NCBI GenBank assembly: GCA_963742315.1
Contig: CAVULE010000011.1
Location: 1 to 64,000 of the forward strand
Reading direction: 5' to 3'
Source: AV69 sp963742315
Lineage (GTDB): Bacteria; Verrucomicrobiota; Verrucomicrobiia; Chthoniobacterales; UBA10450
DNA length: 64,000 nt
The translations under genes were made by a program, and so were the position numbers. Below, in pieces: positions 35,864 to 43,200 of the stretch. Numbering within the stretch: the stretch's first letter is position 1; every line of letters begins with the position of its first letter. The notes below the pieces were generated by a model, which worked only from the letters and a program-made list of their open reading frames with translations, was not told the DNA's origin and made no database searches.

Positions 35864-36892
35864 TTACGCGCCTGCAACGCCAAGCCGCGGAACGAAATCG
35901 TTCATGCCGATCGACGGGACATCTTCAAGCAAATATGCGTACCACTGTTGTGTTGTTTCGACGCTGGCATGGCGAAGAAAATCGCGAACTTTGAGTATGT
36001 CTCGCGTTGCATTGTAAACCAAACTGCCAGCATACCGCCGCAGTTCGTAGCTCGTTTTTGATCGATCTTTGATCCATTGGCTCACCCAAGTGGAGTGGCG
36101 GCGATCGACAGCAATCTTACGATCCGTCGACGTCACGCCCGGGACGATATAATCGTTCGTCGAGAGAAGCCGAAACCGCCTCAATTCTTTAAGCACATCC
36201 GGCGCGATTGGTACCCAACCCTCACTCCCTTTCGGATAAAAATTTTCTTCCGGACGTTCGATGATTCCGATGCGCCCGTTCTCAATCCAGCTCCATCGCG
36301 CATTCCGAATCTCCACGTTGCGCAACCCAAGCCGAGAAAAAAGTAGGAAGGCGACATAGACGGCGGGATCGGATTCCGCCAACATCGGCGCTGCGGCGTT
36401 GATCGCCGCAATCACGCCGGTATCAAGAGCGCGCGGCTTCGAACGCTTTGGCATTTCTACACTTTCCTTTCGAAAGCCGTCCAAATCGGGAAGATTAAGG
36501 TCCTCGTAAAATCGCATTTTCCGCGGCGCGACGACGGAACGAGCTTGGACCACATAACTGCGAATTGATGCTCGAGCGCGTCGACGTGCCAACTCGCCTG
36601 TGGCCGTCGCTCTCCTAATTCGTTCAAATTGGCGAATCAAATCTCCCGTAAGCAACGAGGAGCTTCGCTCATCTGGATCACCTCCATGCACTGTACGAAT
36701 AAGCAACCGAAGAGCACTGCTGTTGTTCCGGATCGTACTTGGACGGTCTTCAGCATTTGATTGATACCGCTGTATTAAATCGCCGATCTTGGCGTAGCCA
36801 GTTCGGCTCTTCAGTTTTTCTGCCGTTTCCCAGTGACCATTCAAAATTGGCTCGATAATCAATTTCGCCCGTGCTTTCGCCGACGCGATCAC
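35864..36892 (-). CDS. Tyrosine recombinase/integrase (N-terminus frameshifted)
   Basis: The 342-residue open frame has a core-binding domain, then the catalytic domain: Arg I in FSRLGLRNVEIRNARW, box II as SYELRRYAGSL (the usual His of HxLR is Tyr), RHASVETTQQWYAYL with the second His and the nucleophile Tyr. GTG is the only start in this frame. Upstream, a second frame reads HGRNFIWRRRGGPEGP and then, with one base supplied near 36965, YYIRFEPPSNCGRRIGTVHR continuing into this frame. The true gene therefore starts near 37080, 100 bases from tRNA-Arg, the probable target. Confidence 0.85.
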   Translation of the reverse strand: MIASAKARAKLIIEPILNGHWETAEKLKSRTGYAKIGDLIQRYQSNAEDRPSTIRNNSSALRLLIRTVHGGDPDERSSSLLTGDLIRQFERIRRATATGELARRRARASIRSYVVQARSVVAPRKMRFYEDLNLPDLDGFRKESVEMPKRSKPRALDTGVIAAINAAAPMLAESDPAVYVAFLLFSRLGLRNVEIRNARWSWIENGRIGIIERPEENFYPKGSEGWVPIAPDVLKELRRFRLLSTNDYIVPGVTSTDRKIAVDRRHSTWVSQWIKDRSKTSYELRRYAGSLVYNATRDILKVRDFLRHASVETTQQWYAYLLEDVPSIGMNDFVPRLGVAGA

Positions 36893-37086
36893 ATTTGTTC
36901 GAAGCGACCGGTGAACAGTGCCGATACGCCTGCCACAGTTTGACGGCGGCTCAAACCGAATATAATAGGGCCCTCCGGGCCGCCGCGGCGGCGCCAGATG
37001 AAATTCCGGCCATGAACATGAAACAACAGACGCGCGTCTTTCATACGGTCGATCCTATGAAAGCTGCCAGGTTTATGCAACGGAAT

Positions 37087-37098
37087 TTGCTACGGAAT
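37087..37098 (+). repeat. Copy of TTGCTACGGAAT
   Basis: The same 12-mer is at 48-59. Related copies are at 37-46, 136-152, 33366-33383 and 35186-35207 (the last two inverted). The core CTACGGA equals the tRNA-Arg(ACG) anticodon loop at 37210-37216. Confidence 0.45.
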
Positions 37099-37177
37099 AT
37101 TTTCGATACGAGACGACACGATGCTGCAGCATTTGTAAGCAATTTTCATAGGTAAAACGCACTAAGATTTCGATTTT

Positions 37178-37251
37178 GCGCCCGTAGCTCAACTGGATAG
37201 AGCATCTGACTACGGATCAGAAGGTTTGAGGTTCGAATCCCCACGGGCGCG
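37178..37251 (+). tRNA. tRNA-Arg(ACG)
   Basis: Complete cloverleaf: acceptor GCGCCCG/CGGGCGC, D-arm AGCTCAACTGGATAGAGC, anticodon stem TCTGA/TCAGA with loop CTACGGA (anticodon ACG at 37212-37214), variable loop AGGTTTG, T-arm with GGTTCGAATCC. The 3' CCA is not encoded. The only complete RNA gene in the window, and probably the integration site of the element to its left. Confidence 0.95.
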
Positions 37252-37839
37252 CGCCTATGAAAAAGAGGCGACTTGGTGTATGTCAATGAAGGGGGTGTTG
37301 CCCTTATATTGCCCTAATCCGCTGGGCGATGATTCGCCAACGTTTTCGTCTGGCAGGCGGTTTCACCCTCGGCGGCGGAGCTGTGCGGGAATTCGTCGAA
37401 AGGACACAGGGCTCATTCAGACTGCGCCTTCATGAATCCTACTGCGAGGTCCTGACAAAACTCCGCGAGGCGAGCCGATTCTCGTCTGCCCAAATCGCAA
37501 GAAAAATCGCGGCTTGCGCTGCGGGCGGTCCGCTCGCAGAGCGCCTCAATGGCATTGATCGCGGTTCAGTGCGCTCATTTTATCCGATGCGCTCCCACTT
37601 GGCCTTTCACTCGCATTGCCAGCCTCATTGACGATCTCATATGGACCTAAAATGTTCTTAAAAAATTTTGTCAGCGGATAAAAACGGTGGATAAAGAATC
37701 GCGAACAGGCGGCTATTGAACGGATTCGACTCCCGTACGCGCTGCCAGTTTTTACCTATAAAAGAGCCAAATAAAACGATTTTTGATGTCAAATTCATGA
37801 CAAAAGCCCGGCACCCGACAAGACGGATGAACCGAAAAA
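37252..37839. other. Intergenic, no supported gene
   Basis: About 590 bases after the tRNA. A plus frame at 37329-37631 is open, but its composition is like the surroundings and no domain is visible; it may be a decayed gene. Confidence 0.35.
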
Positions 37840-38649
37840 ATGAGCAATCATTTTATGGACGACGATGACCTCCAACTTTACCGAATCAAATTTCCCAAAG
37901 GTGAGTTCCTGAAGCTACCGGATGAAGATCAGGTGTTCTTCATTCGGCTCGCCCAAGTTGCAGACGACCTGCGCCATGTAATTCATCTTTGCGTTGCCGC
38001 CGAAAAAGGCACGAAATCGCAGTCCGCCGAGGAGCGAAGGCTCGCTCTTCACCAACTACTCTTTAGCGTGCGTTCTGTTTACAGCATTCTGAACGAGGGC
38101 TGGAAAGTCATCACAGAACGCTGGAGCGAAAAGGCGCTGGGCAAAAGATGGCATCCCCGACTCAGTGATGACGCCAAAGAGGCGTTGCAATTTCTCGGCC
38201 GATATTTTGCCAAGCCGAACCTCACCCGCACAATTCGAGACAATTTCGGCTCCCACTACCTGTCGGAACACTTACGAGAACCCTTACTACACGTGCCGGA
38301 GGAAGCCGCAGAAATCATCACAGGAAAACACAGCGGGAATATCTTTTACACGCTGGCAGAGGAGGTGCGGGCGCTTGCGATAATGCAGGCGGCCGCGCAC
38401 CAGGACACTCCGAAGCTATGGGACGAGAAGGCTTCGAAAGACGATATCAGAGCAGCAGCGATACGGCTATACGAGAGCTTTAAGCCTGTTCGCGACGCCT
38501 TCGACCGATTCGCCAACAATGTGTTGGTCACAATTGTGAAGTCCCTTCCATATACGACCGAGACATTTATTCCGCCTCGTCTTACGCAGCTCCAGGAAAT
38601 GACGATACCTCTTTTTATTGAAGAGCGACCCGAAAGACTCAAGAGGTGA
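37840..38649 (+). CDS. Hypothetical protein, 269 residues
   Basis: Mostly helical, soluble and slightly acidic at the N-terminus (MSNHFMDDDDLQLYRIKFPK). It has regular charged helices (WKVITERWSEKALGKRWHPR, DFGSHYL-like NFGSHYLSEHLREPLL) and a compact C-terminal end with TETFIPPRLTQLQEMTIPLF. There is no signal peptide, membrane segment or motif that I recognise. It lies just outside tRNA-Arg in the accessory island and has no close neighbour on its strand, so context gives little. Confidence 0.6.
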   Translation: MSNHFMDDDDLQLYRIKFPKGEFLKLPDEDQVFFIRLAQVADDLRHVIHLCVAAEKGTKSQSAEERRLALHQLLFSVRSVYSILNEGWKVITERWSEKALGKRWHPRLSDDAKEALQFLGRYFAKPNLTRTIRDNFGSHYLSEHLREPLLHVPEEAAEIITGKHSGNIFYTLAEEVRALAIMQAAAHQDTPKLWDEKASKDDIRAAAIRLYESFKPVRDAFDRFANNVLVTIVKSLPYTTETFIPPRLTQLQEMTIPLFIEERPERLKR

Positions 38650-38777
38650 GTTTTACTACCCTTTGCTGGATCGCTCATTAAATGCTTGTGTGCGCGCAAT
38701 CTCTTCGCTTCAGCCGGCCGCTTTTTTTCAAGTCGTTTTTTTGCTGAATGCCAACACGTGAGTTTAGGCGCTGTCGC

Positions 38778-38805
38778 TCCGAGGGTTCGAATCCATCCCT
38801 CACCG
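38778..38805 (+). repeat. tRNA-Ser 3'-end fragment, left copy
   Basis: TCCGAGGGTTCGAATCC then ATCCCTCACCG: T-arm and acceptor of a serine tRNA of the GGTGAGG type. The same 28 bases with two changes occur at 40063-40090. The HigBA-like module lies between the copies. Confidence 0.6.
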
Positions 38806-39079
38806 CTTCCTCAGTTATCAGGCTCAATTGTCCAAGGCTCCGAGTCTTCACGGCCCGACAAGAAGCAGGCGGCGGTGGCGTCAGTAAGTCACGGTCTTAC
38901 TTTGATTCCAAAAGGTCCGATCGGGCGCATCGAATTACGGAATCGACGTTCCCGCGTTGGGGCATTGGATGTCGGATCTTGAACGTTGGGCGTTTTCCCA
39001 TACAAAAACCATCAAAACGGACGCTCAAAATAAAAGATCTTCAGTTGAAAATCAGCCCGAAATATGGATTTGACGACAT

Positions 39080-39478
39080 ATGGATTCTGGCACATACTCT
39101 GCTATAAGATGGATTGTTGAATTGGGAGATGAGTTCCAGCCCGAATATGATGATTTGCCTGAGGAAGTTCAGGATGAGCTTCTGGCTATGACCCGTCTTC
39201 TTCAACAATTCGGACCGCAATTGAAGCGGCCGCATGCAGACACAATGAATGGTTCGCGACATGCAAATATGAAGGAGTTGCGTTTTGACGCCGCTGACGG
39301 TGTCTGGCGCGTCGCATTTGCTTTTGATCCGCGTCGCAAAGCCATTCTGCTTGTCGCAGGAGATAAATCAGGCAGCAGTGAAAAACGATTTTATCGTGAA
39401 TTAATCAGCAAGGCAGATGATCGTTACGACGCCCACCTTGCCCGATTAAAAAAGAAAGGGAAGAAACGATATGGCTAG
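39080..39478 (+). CDS. RelE/HigB-family toxin (phage-derived Gp49-like)
   Basis: 132 residues. Matches the Gp49-like/HigB family: LPEEVQDELLAMTRLLQQFG, a middle PHADTMNGSRHANMKELRFD, core strands GVWRVAFAFDPRRKAILLVA, then GDKSGSSEKRFYRELISKAD. These toxins are ribosome-dependent mRNA endonucleases. It overlaps the antitoxin gene by 8 bases. The pair has the toxin-first order typical of higBA. The first residues before WIVELGD may not be translated. Confidence 0.85.
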   Translation: MDSGTYSAIRWIVELGDEFQPEYDDLPEEVQDELLAMTRLLQQFGPQLKRPHADTMNGSRHANMKELRFDAADGVWRVAFAFDPRRKAILLVAGDKSGSSEKRFYRELISKADDRYDAHLARLKKKGKKRYG

Positions 39479-39833
39479 GAACGTAAACGAAATTATCAGA
39501 CATTTAAGCTCCGCTCGAAAGAAGAAGATCGAGGCTCGTGCGGCCCAATTAATTGCGGAGGAAATGACAAGACAAGAGCTGCGACGTGCTCTGGCACGCA
39601 CACAAGTTGAGGTTGCCAAAAAGCTAGGCATCACGCAGGACAGTGTATCCCGCCTTGAACAGCGGACTGATCTTTTACTTTCGACCTTGCGACGCTATAT
39701 CGCCGCCTTAGGCGGCCGCCTTTCGCTGATCGCGGAGTTTCCCGACCACAAACCGGTCGTGTTGCGCGGTATCGCCGACGACGATTTCAAGCTGCTCGAA
39801 AAAAGCCAAAAACGCACCAAGGCTTACGCCTAG
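39471..39833 (+). CDS. XRE-family antitoxin (HigA-like)
   Basis: 120 residues with a basic helical N-terminus and an XRE helix-turn-helix at about residues 43-95 (LARTQVEVAKKLGITQDSVS then RLEQRTDLLLSTLRRYIAAL). It should neutralise the upstream toxin and repress their shared promoter. Translationally coupled to the toxin (ATGGCTAG overlap). Confidence 0.88.
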   Translation: MARNVNEIIRHLSSARKKKIEARAAQLIAEEMTRQELRRALARTQVEVAKKLGITQDSVSRLEQRTDLLLSTLRRYIAALGGRLSLIAEFPDHKPVVLRGIADDDFKLLEKSQKRTKAYA

Positions 39834-39874
39834 CCGCCGCAATCTGCGTTTGCAATTTTGTTAGACTTGCGAAC

Positions 39875-39926
39875 GCACTGCCCTCTCACGGCAGAGGTGG
39901 GCGGGTTCGAGCCCCGTAGGCTCCGC
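39875..39926 (+). other. tRNA-Glu(CTC)-like 3' half
   Basis: Anticodon stem CTGCC/GGCAG with loop CTCTCAC, a T-arm GGGTTCGAGCCCC and an acceptor-like GGCTCC. The 5' half is absent: no D-arm and no GGAGCC partner upstream. Breakpoint is at the anticodon arm, as expected for tRNA-targeted integration. Confidence 0.5.
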
Positions 39927-40062
39927 TCCTGATGTTGTCGCAAATATAGATTTTCGGGGCAAATTCGGGACAACTTTCGAAGCGCAAAGTTTTTCTAAAC
40001 TCCGTCGGACAAAATAGCCGGATAACATTTCAGCGAGGGTTCAAAAAATTGCCACGAATTAA

Positions 40063-40090
40063 TCCGAGGGTTCGAATGCCTCCCTCACCG
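40063..40090 (+). repeat. tRNA-Ser 3'-end fragment, right copy
   Basis: TCCGAGGGTTCGAATGCC then TCCCTCACCG, 26 of 28 bases as at 38778-38805 and 1,285 bases away. With the left copy it brackets the toxin-antitoxin genes. Confidence 0.6.
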
Positions 40091-40286
40091 TTACCTATGA
40101 GCGGGCTAGCTGATCGGTCGAAACTTAAAGTAATTCTTCAAGCGTTTTTTAGTGCCCGGGAGGATCGAGGTTGCCCGGCGGGAAACCAAAAAGCCCCAGA
40201 TTCGCGCTTTCAAAGACGCTTGGAATTGCGCACGATCTGATCGTGCGGCTCGGAATGGGCGAAAGAATGTTCGTAAAAAAGGCGAC

Positions 40287-40312
40287 ATTCGCCTAATCAT
40301 AGTTAGGCGAAT
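40287..40312. repeat. Palindrome resembling a collapsed attC core
   Basis: Perfect inverted repeat ATTCGCCTAA/TTAGGCGAAT with a 6-base loop, containing GTTAGGC (40302-40308), the same R' core as in the attC site at 40700-40823. It lies 20 bases before the HNH gene and may mark the left end of the cassette array. Confidence 0.5.
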
Positions 40313-40331
40313 TGAACGCGTTTAGGAAGAC

Positions 40332-40745
40332 ATGACACTGGACGAGCTTCGACGCATCTGGCAGAAGACCGAAGGCCATTGCCACTTTTGCGGTGACCCA
40401 GTCATTTTCGAACGCCGCGGTTGGATCGATGGTGATTTGAGTGGCTATTGGGAGATTAACCATGTGATCCAGCGACAGAAAGGTGGGCGCGTTGACGCAG
40501 ACAATTGTTTGCCGGCCTGCACACGCTGCAATCGTCTGCGGTGGCATCGCAAGGGCGAAGGCATTCGGGAGCTACTGTTTCTTGGCCTTATCGCCCGGGA
40601 TGAGATTCGCAGCGGCACAGCCGTCGGTAAGATTTTAGCTCGTTTACAGGAACAACGGCTGCACCGGAACAAGCTGAGGCGGAAGTCGAGAGCCCATTCG
40701 CCTAACCAATCGCTGCAGCCAACCGCTGGCCGTTCCGATGTCTAG
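40332..40745 (+). CDS. HNH endonuclease-like protein (gene cassette)
   Basis: 137 residues. A zinc-ribbon HNH fold: GHCHFCGDPVIF, the His-Asn dyad region YWEINHVIQRQKGGRVDADN and CLPACTRCNRLRWHR, with four cysteines in two CxxC pairs. The last 13 residues (NQSLQPTAGRSDV) are encoded inside the attC site, as is common for cassette-borne genes. Likely a nuclease with roles in defence or element biology; the target is unknown. Confidence 0.75.
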   Translation: MTLDELRRIWQKTEGHCHFCGDPVIFERRGWIDGDLSGYWEINHVIQRQKGGRVDADNCLPACTRCNRLRWHRKGEGIRELLFLGLIARDEIRSGTAVGKILARLQEQRLHRNKLRRKSRAHSPNQSLQPTAGRSDV

Positions 40746-40823
40746 TTTTCAGATGACTTCAACAGTTAACTGCGCAGCAAAGCTCGCTCCCGCCAGCGGT
40801 GGCTGAGCTCCGTCTCGTTAGGC
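40700..40823 (+). repeat. attC recombination site 1 (124 bases)
   Basis: R'' GCCTAAC (40700-40706) and R' GTTAGGC (40817-40823) pair perfectly. The inner arms CAGCCAACCGCTGGC and GCCAGCGGTGGCTG pair with one unpaired base, the strand-marking feature of attC sites. The central region is variable. Same length as, and about 90% similar to, the site at 41185-41308. Confidence 0.75.
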
Positions 40824-40826
40824 GTA

Positions 40827-41051
40827 ATGAAACGAACACTCGTAGCGGTTGGTTTCGCCATACTCGCTTCATTGCTGTCCGTGCCCTATGGCGGCATGCA
40901 TCATGGCGTGATATTCAATCCCGGTCGCGGGACGTTTTGGAACGTCCCGTATGATCTGATTGCGGTAACGCCGCTCATTTTGCAAACTGTCTTTGCCGCT
41001 GTAGCGGCCGCTGTGATCGTAAACCTGTTATCGCGCAGACCGCGAAAGTGA
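40827..41051 (+). CDS. Small two-helix membrane protein (gene cassette)
   Basis: 74 residues: MKRTLVAVGFAILASLLSVP as signal or first helix, a short loop GGMHHGVIFNPGRGTFWNVP, then IAVTPLILQTVFAAVAAAVI and a basic tail SRRPRK. The ATG is 4 bases after attC site 1, the usual cassette arrangement. The 130 bases to attC site 2 hold no other gene. Function unknown. Confidence 0.65.
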   Translation: MKRTLVAVGFAILASLLSVPYGGMHHGVIFNPGRGTFWNVPYDLIAVTPLILQTVFAAVAAAVIVNLLSRRPRK

Positions 41052-41184
41052 CGGAGATTAAGCAGGCTCACCGCTGCTCCCGCGAGGACGCAATATGCAG
41101 AAGTCCCGGAGTAAGGATTCGGATGCAGCAGAAAGTCAGCACATACGAGAGTCATCGCAGGTTGGCACCTTACGCGATTAATGG

Positions 41185-41308
41185 GTCTAACCAATCGCTG
41201 CAGCAACCGCTGGCCGTTCCGATGTCTAGCTTTCGCATGACTTCAACATCAAAACTCTGCAGCAGAGCTCGCTTCCGCCAGCGGTGGCTGAGCTCTTCCT
41301 CGTTAGAC
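41185..41308 (+). repeat. attC recombination site 2 (124 bases)
   Basis: R'' GTCTAAC (41185-41191) and R' GTTAGAC (41302-41308) are complementary, with the same inner arms as site 1 (CAACCGCTGGC / GCCAGCGGT). The core differs from site 1 by a compensated base pair, which supports selection on the folded form. Confidence 0.75.
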
Positions 41309-41325
41309 CTAAGCACTCACGCGTG

Positions 41326-41751
41326 ATGGAACAATCCCAAACACCGCAGACGATCGAACAAGCTCCCGCGAAGAAGCGACCGTACTGGTTCGGCTATCTT
41401 TATGCCGCCTTCTGGACATTTGTCACCTATTCGTGCGTAACGCACACCATTGTCGCCATTCGCGTTCTCTTCGTTGCGATGGGCTCTCAGGCGACACTGG
41501 CCGACCAAACAAAAATGGAGCTGATCATGGGCGCGTTCTTGTGGCCGGTTGCGACGGTCTTTTTTGCTTGGGTCAGTTATAGGCTATTCACGCGTAGAGT
41601 TTGCATGAAGATGATTTACGCGCTCGTCCTTATCCACGCAGCCAATGTTCTTTTTTCGGGGCTTATTCCTGTTGTCGTCGCTTTTTGGGCGATTCTTTCA
41701 GGCATTGAGATCGCTAAGTTTAAGGAGCTTTGTGGAGCCGCAAAGGTTTAA
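41326..41751 (+). CDS. Four-helix membrane protein (gene cassette)
   Basis: 141 residues from MEQSQTPQTIEQAPAKK. Four hydrophobic segments: YWFGYLYAAFWTFVTYSCVT, MELIMGAFLWPVATVFFAWV, MKMIYALVLIHAANVLFSGL and LIPVVVAFWAILSGIEIAKF. No known family. It starts 17 bases after attC site 2. A frame from 41284 starts inside the attC site and is unlikely. The stop falls at TTTAACC, which could be the start of a third, decayed attC (41745-41791). Confidence 0.6.
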   Translation: MEQSQTPQTIEQAPAKKRPYWFGYLYAAFWTFVTYSCVTHTIVAIRVLFVAMGSQATLADQTKMELIMGAFLWPVATVFFAWVSYRLFTRRVCMKMIYALVLIHAANVLFSGLIPVVVAFWAILSGIEIAKFKELCGAAKV

Positions 41752-41905
41752 CCATGCGCCGGAGCTAACGGCGAGTCACGTCGTTATCCGATCAGCGGCA
41801 GTCCGTTCATAGTTCCACTTATCGTGTCGCTCTGTTGTATGCTTTTTGGATTTCCTTATCTCATTGCCGTGTGAAGAATGCGTTTTAATTTCGCAGAATT
41901 GAGTC

Positions 41906-42613
41906 ATGCCAGCACCATCACACTCTGCCGAAGCCGAACAGGAGTCTCTGAAGTTAGTTGAGGATTTTAACGCTGAGCTCATGTACGCGCTGGACTCGTT
42001 AGGACGAAAGAACGCGGGGCTTCTTAATCAATATCGATTCTGGTCATCTAAACACTTACAACGCGCTGTTGACGCGTTTGCTTTTCTCCGTCGCTCAGGA
42101 CGGGTAGACGGCTCAAAGTTTCTTGTCCGACCCACAATTGAAATGGCATTTCGACTGGAAGCTGCCTGTCACGATCCCGATGCATTTTACCGCATTGCCC
42201 ATGAGGAGCACCGCCAAGATAAACGTTTGATGCAAGGCCGGCCACAGCTACTCGCACAAAACGAAAAGAATTGGGAAAGGTTTAAGAAGGCATTTGCGAA
42301 GGAGTTTCCGGCGATTCCCATTCCTAATCTTTGCGACAAATGCGACCGATTAAGTATTGAGCAGATCGCAATCAAGGGGAAAATGAAACCCTATTACGAC
42401 AGCCACTATCGAATTTACTCTCGGTACACTCATGGTGCACTGCGCGCGAGTACTGGCAATATAGATAAAGCAACTGATCCTGCCGACAATCGGACAATGG
42501 CTATCTGTGCTTTAGTTGCTTTAAACAATCTAATTTTGTTAGGCGCAAAATCCTCGAACCGCGACTCTTTGGAGAAGCGATTGCAAGCATTGTGCAAAGC
42601 AGTTCGAGAATGA
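41906..42613 (+). CDS. DUF5677-like protein
   Basis: 235 residues, soluble and helical. The pattern FWSSKHLQRAVDAFAFLRRS, LVRPTIEMAFRLEAACHDPD and YYDSHYRIYSRYTHGALRAS matches the DUF5677 family, whose members are common in accessory DNA and of unknown function. The YRIYSRYTHG block near residue 180 is its most conserved part. No clear attC follows, so whether it belongs to the cassette array is open. Confidence 0.65.
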   Translation: MPAPSHSAEAEQESLKLVEDFNAELMYALDSLGRKNAGLLNQYRFWSSKHLQRAVDAFAFLRRSGRVDGSKFLVRPTIEMAFRLEAACHDPDAFYRIAHEEHRQDKRLMQGRPQLLAQNEKNWERFKKAFAKEFPAIPIPNLCDKCDRLSIEQIAIKGKMKPYYDSHYRIYSRYTHGALRASTGNIDKATDPADNRTMAICALVALNNLILLGAKSSNRDSLEKRLQALCKAVRE

Positions 42614-43200
42614 GTTCTTTTACGGGTCCTTTCTGCGCGGCGTCTGGGCGGGGGGTTGGCCCAACTGTCGCCAAAAACTAGCTGAACTGCGGCCTTATGC
42701 TCCACAGCAAGTGCCATTAACCGCTGATCTTGAGCAGTTTGTGAAAGTTCATCTGAGCATTCAGTTGTGCATGGAGCTTCAGCACGTCATAGAATGCGTT
42801 TTAGAGGATTTGGAGACCACCTGACTTTTAACCAACCACGCTGCGAAGCAAATGACGCTCGAGTTACGCATTACGCTACCGAATTGGCGTTACATTGAAT
42901 TGAACTCGTCGGGTCCCCGCTGAAAGCAGAGCCGATGACTACGAACAACCTGAAGGCCGAAGATTAAGCAGTCGTCTCTGCTGCCGACGTATCATCTCCG
43001 CAGGACGAGCGCGTTCATGCACACCATTCGCGAAGCTCGCCTTCGCGAAGGTCTTTTCCTTCCCGCGAAGCGTGGCATTTGCGTCTTTGGCGCTCCCTTA
43101 GTCAACCATAGTACAGTGTTATCGATATGATCGAATATGAGTCTTAGCCAACTCAATCGCGAACGCCGACGGTGAACCAAGAAATGAAAGAACAAGAAAC
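42614..43200. other. Intergenic with a start-less open frame
   Basis: From about 42545 to 42834 a plus frame in another phase reads CKHCAKQFENEFFYGSFLRG, CRQKLAELRPYAPQQVPLTA and ends ECVLEDLETT. It looks protein-like but has no start codon until GTG or ATG late in the frame, so it may be the tail of a truncated gene. At 43027-43049 the 8-base palindrome TTCGCGAA occurs twice, 15 bases apart. Confidence 0.35.

Noticed and set aside
37329..37631. Plus open frame of 100 codons after tRNA-Arg
   Set aside because: Codon composition equals background and no domain is visible; possibly a decayed gene, but not enough to call.
38770..38805. Complete tRNA-Ser gene
   Set aside because: Only the T-arm and acceptor side are present, with a T-stem mismatch; no D-arm or anticodon arm upstream.
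40700..40823. Insertion sequence or REP-type repeat
   Set aside because: No transposase nearby. The R-box complementarity, the compensated change in the second copy and the position just before start codons fit attC sites better.
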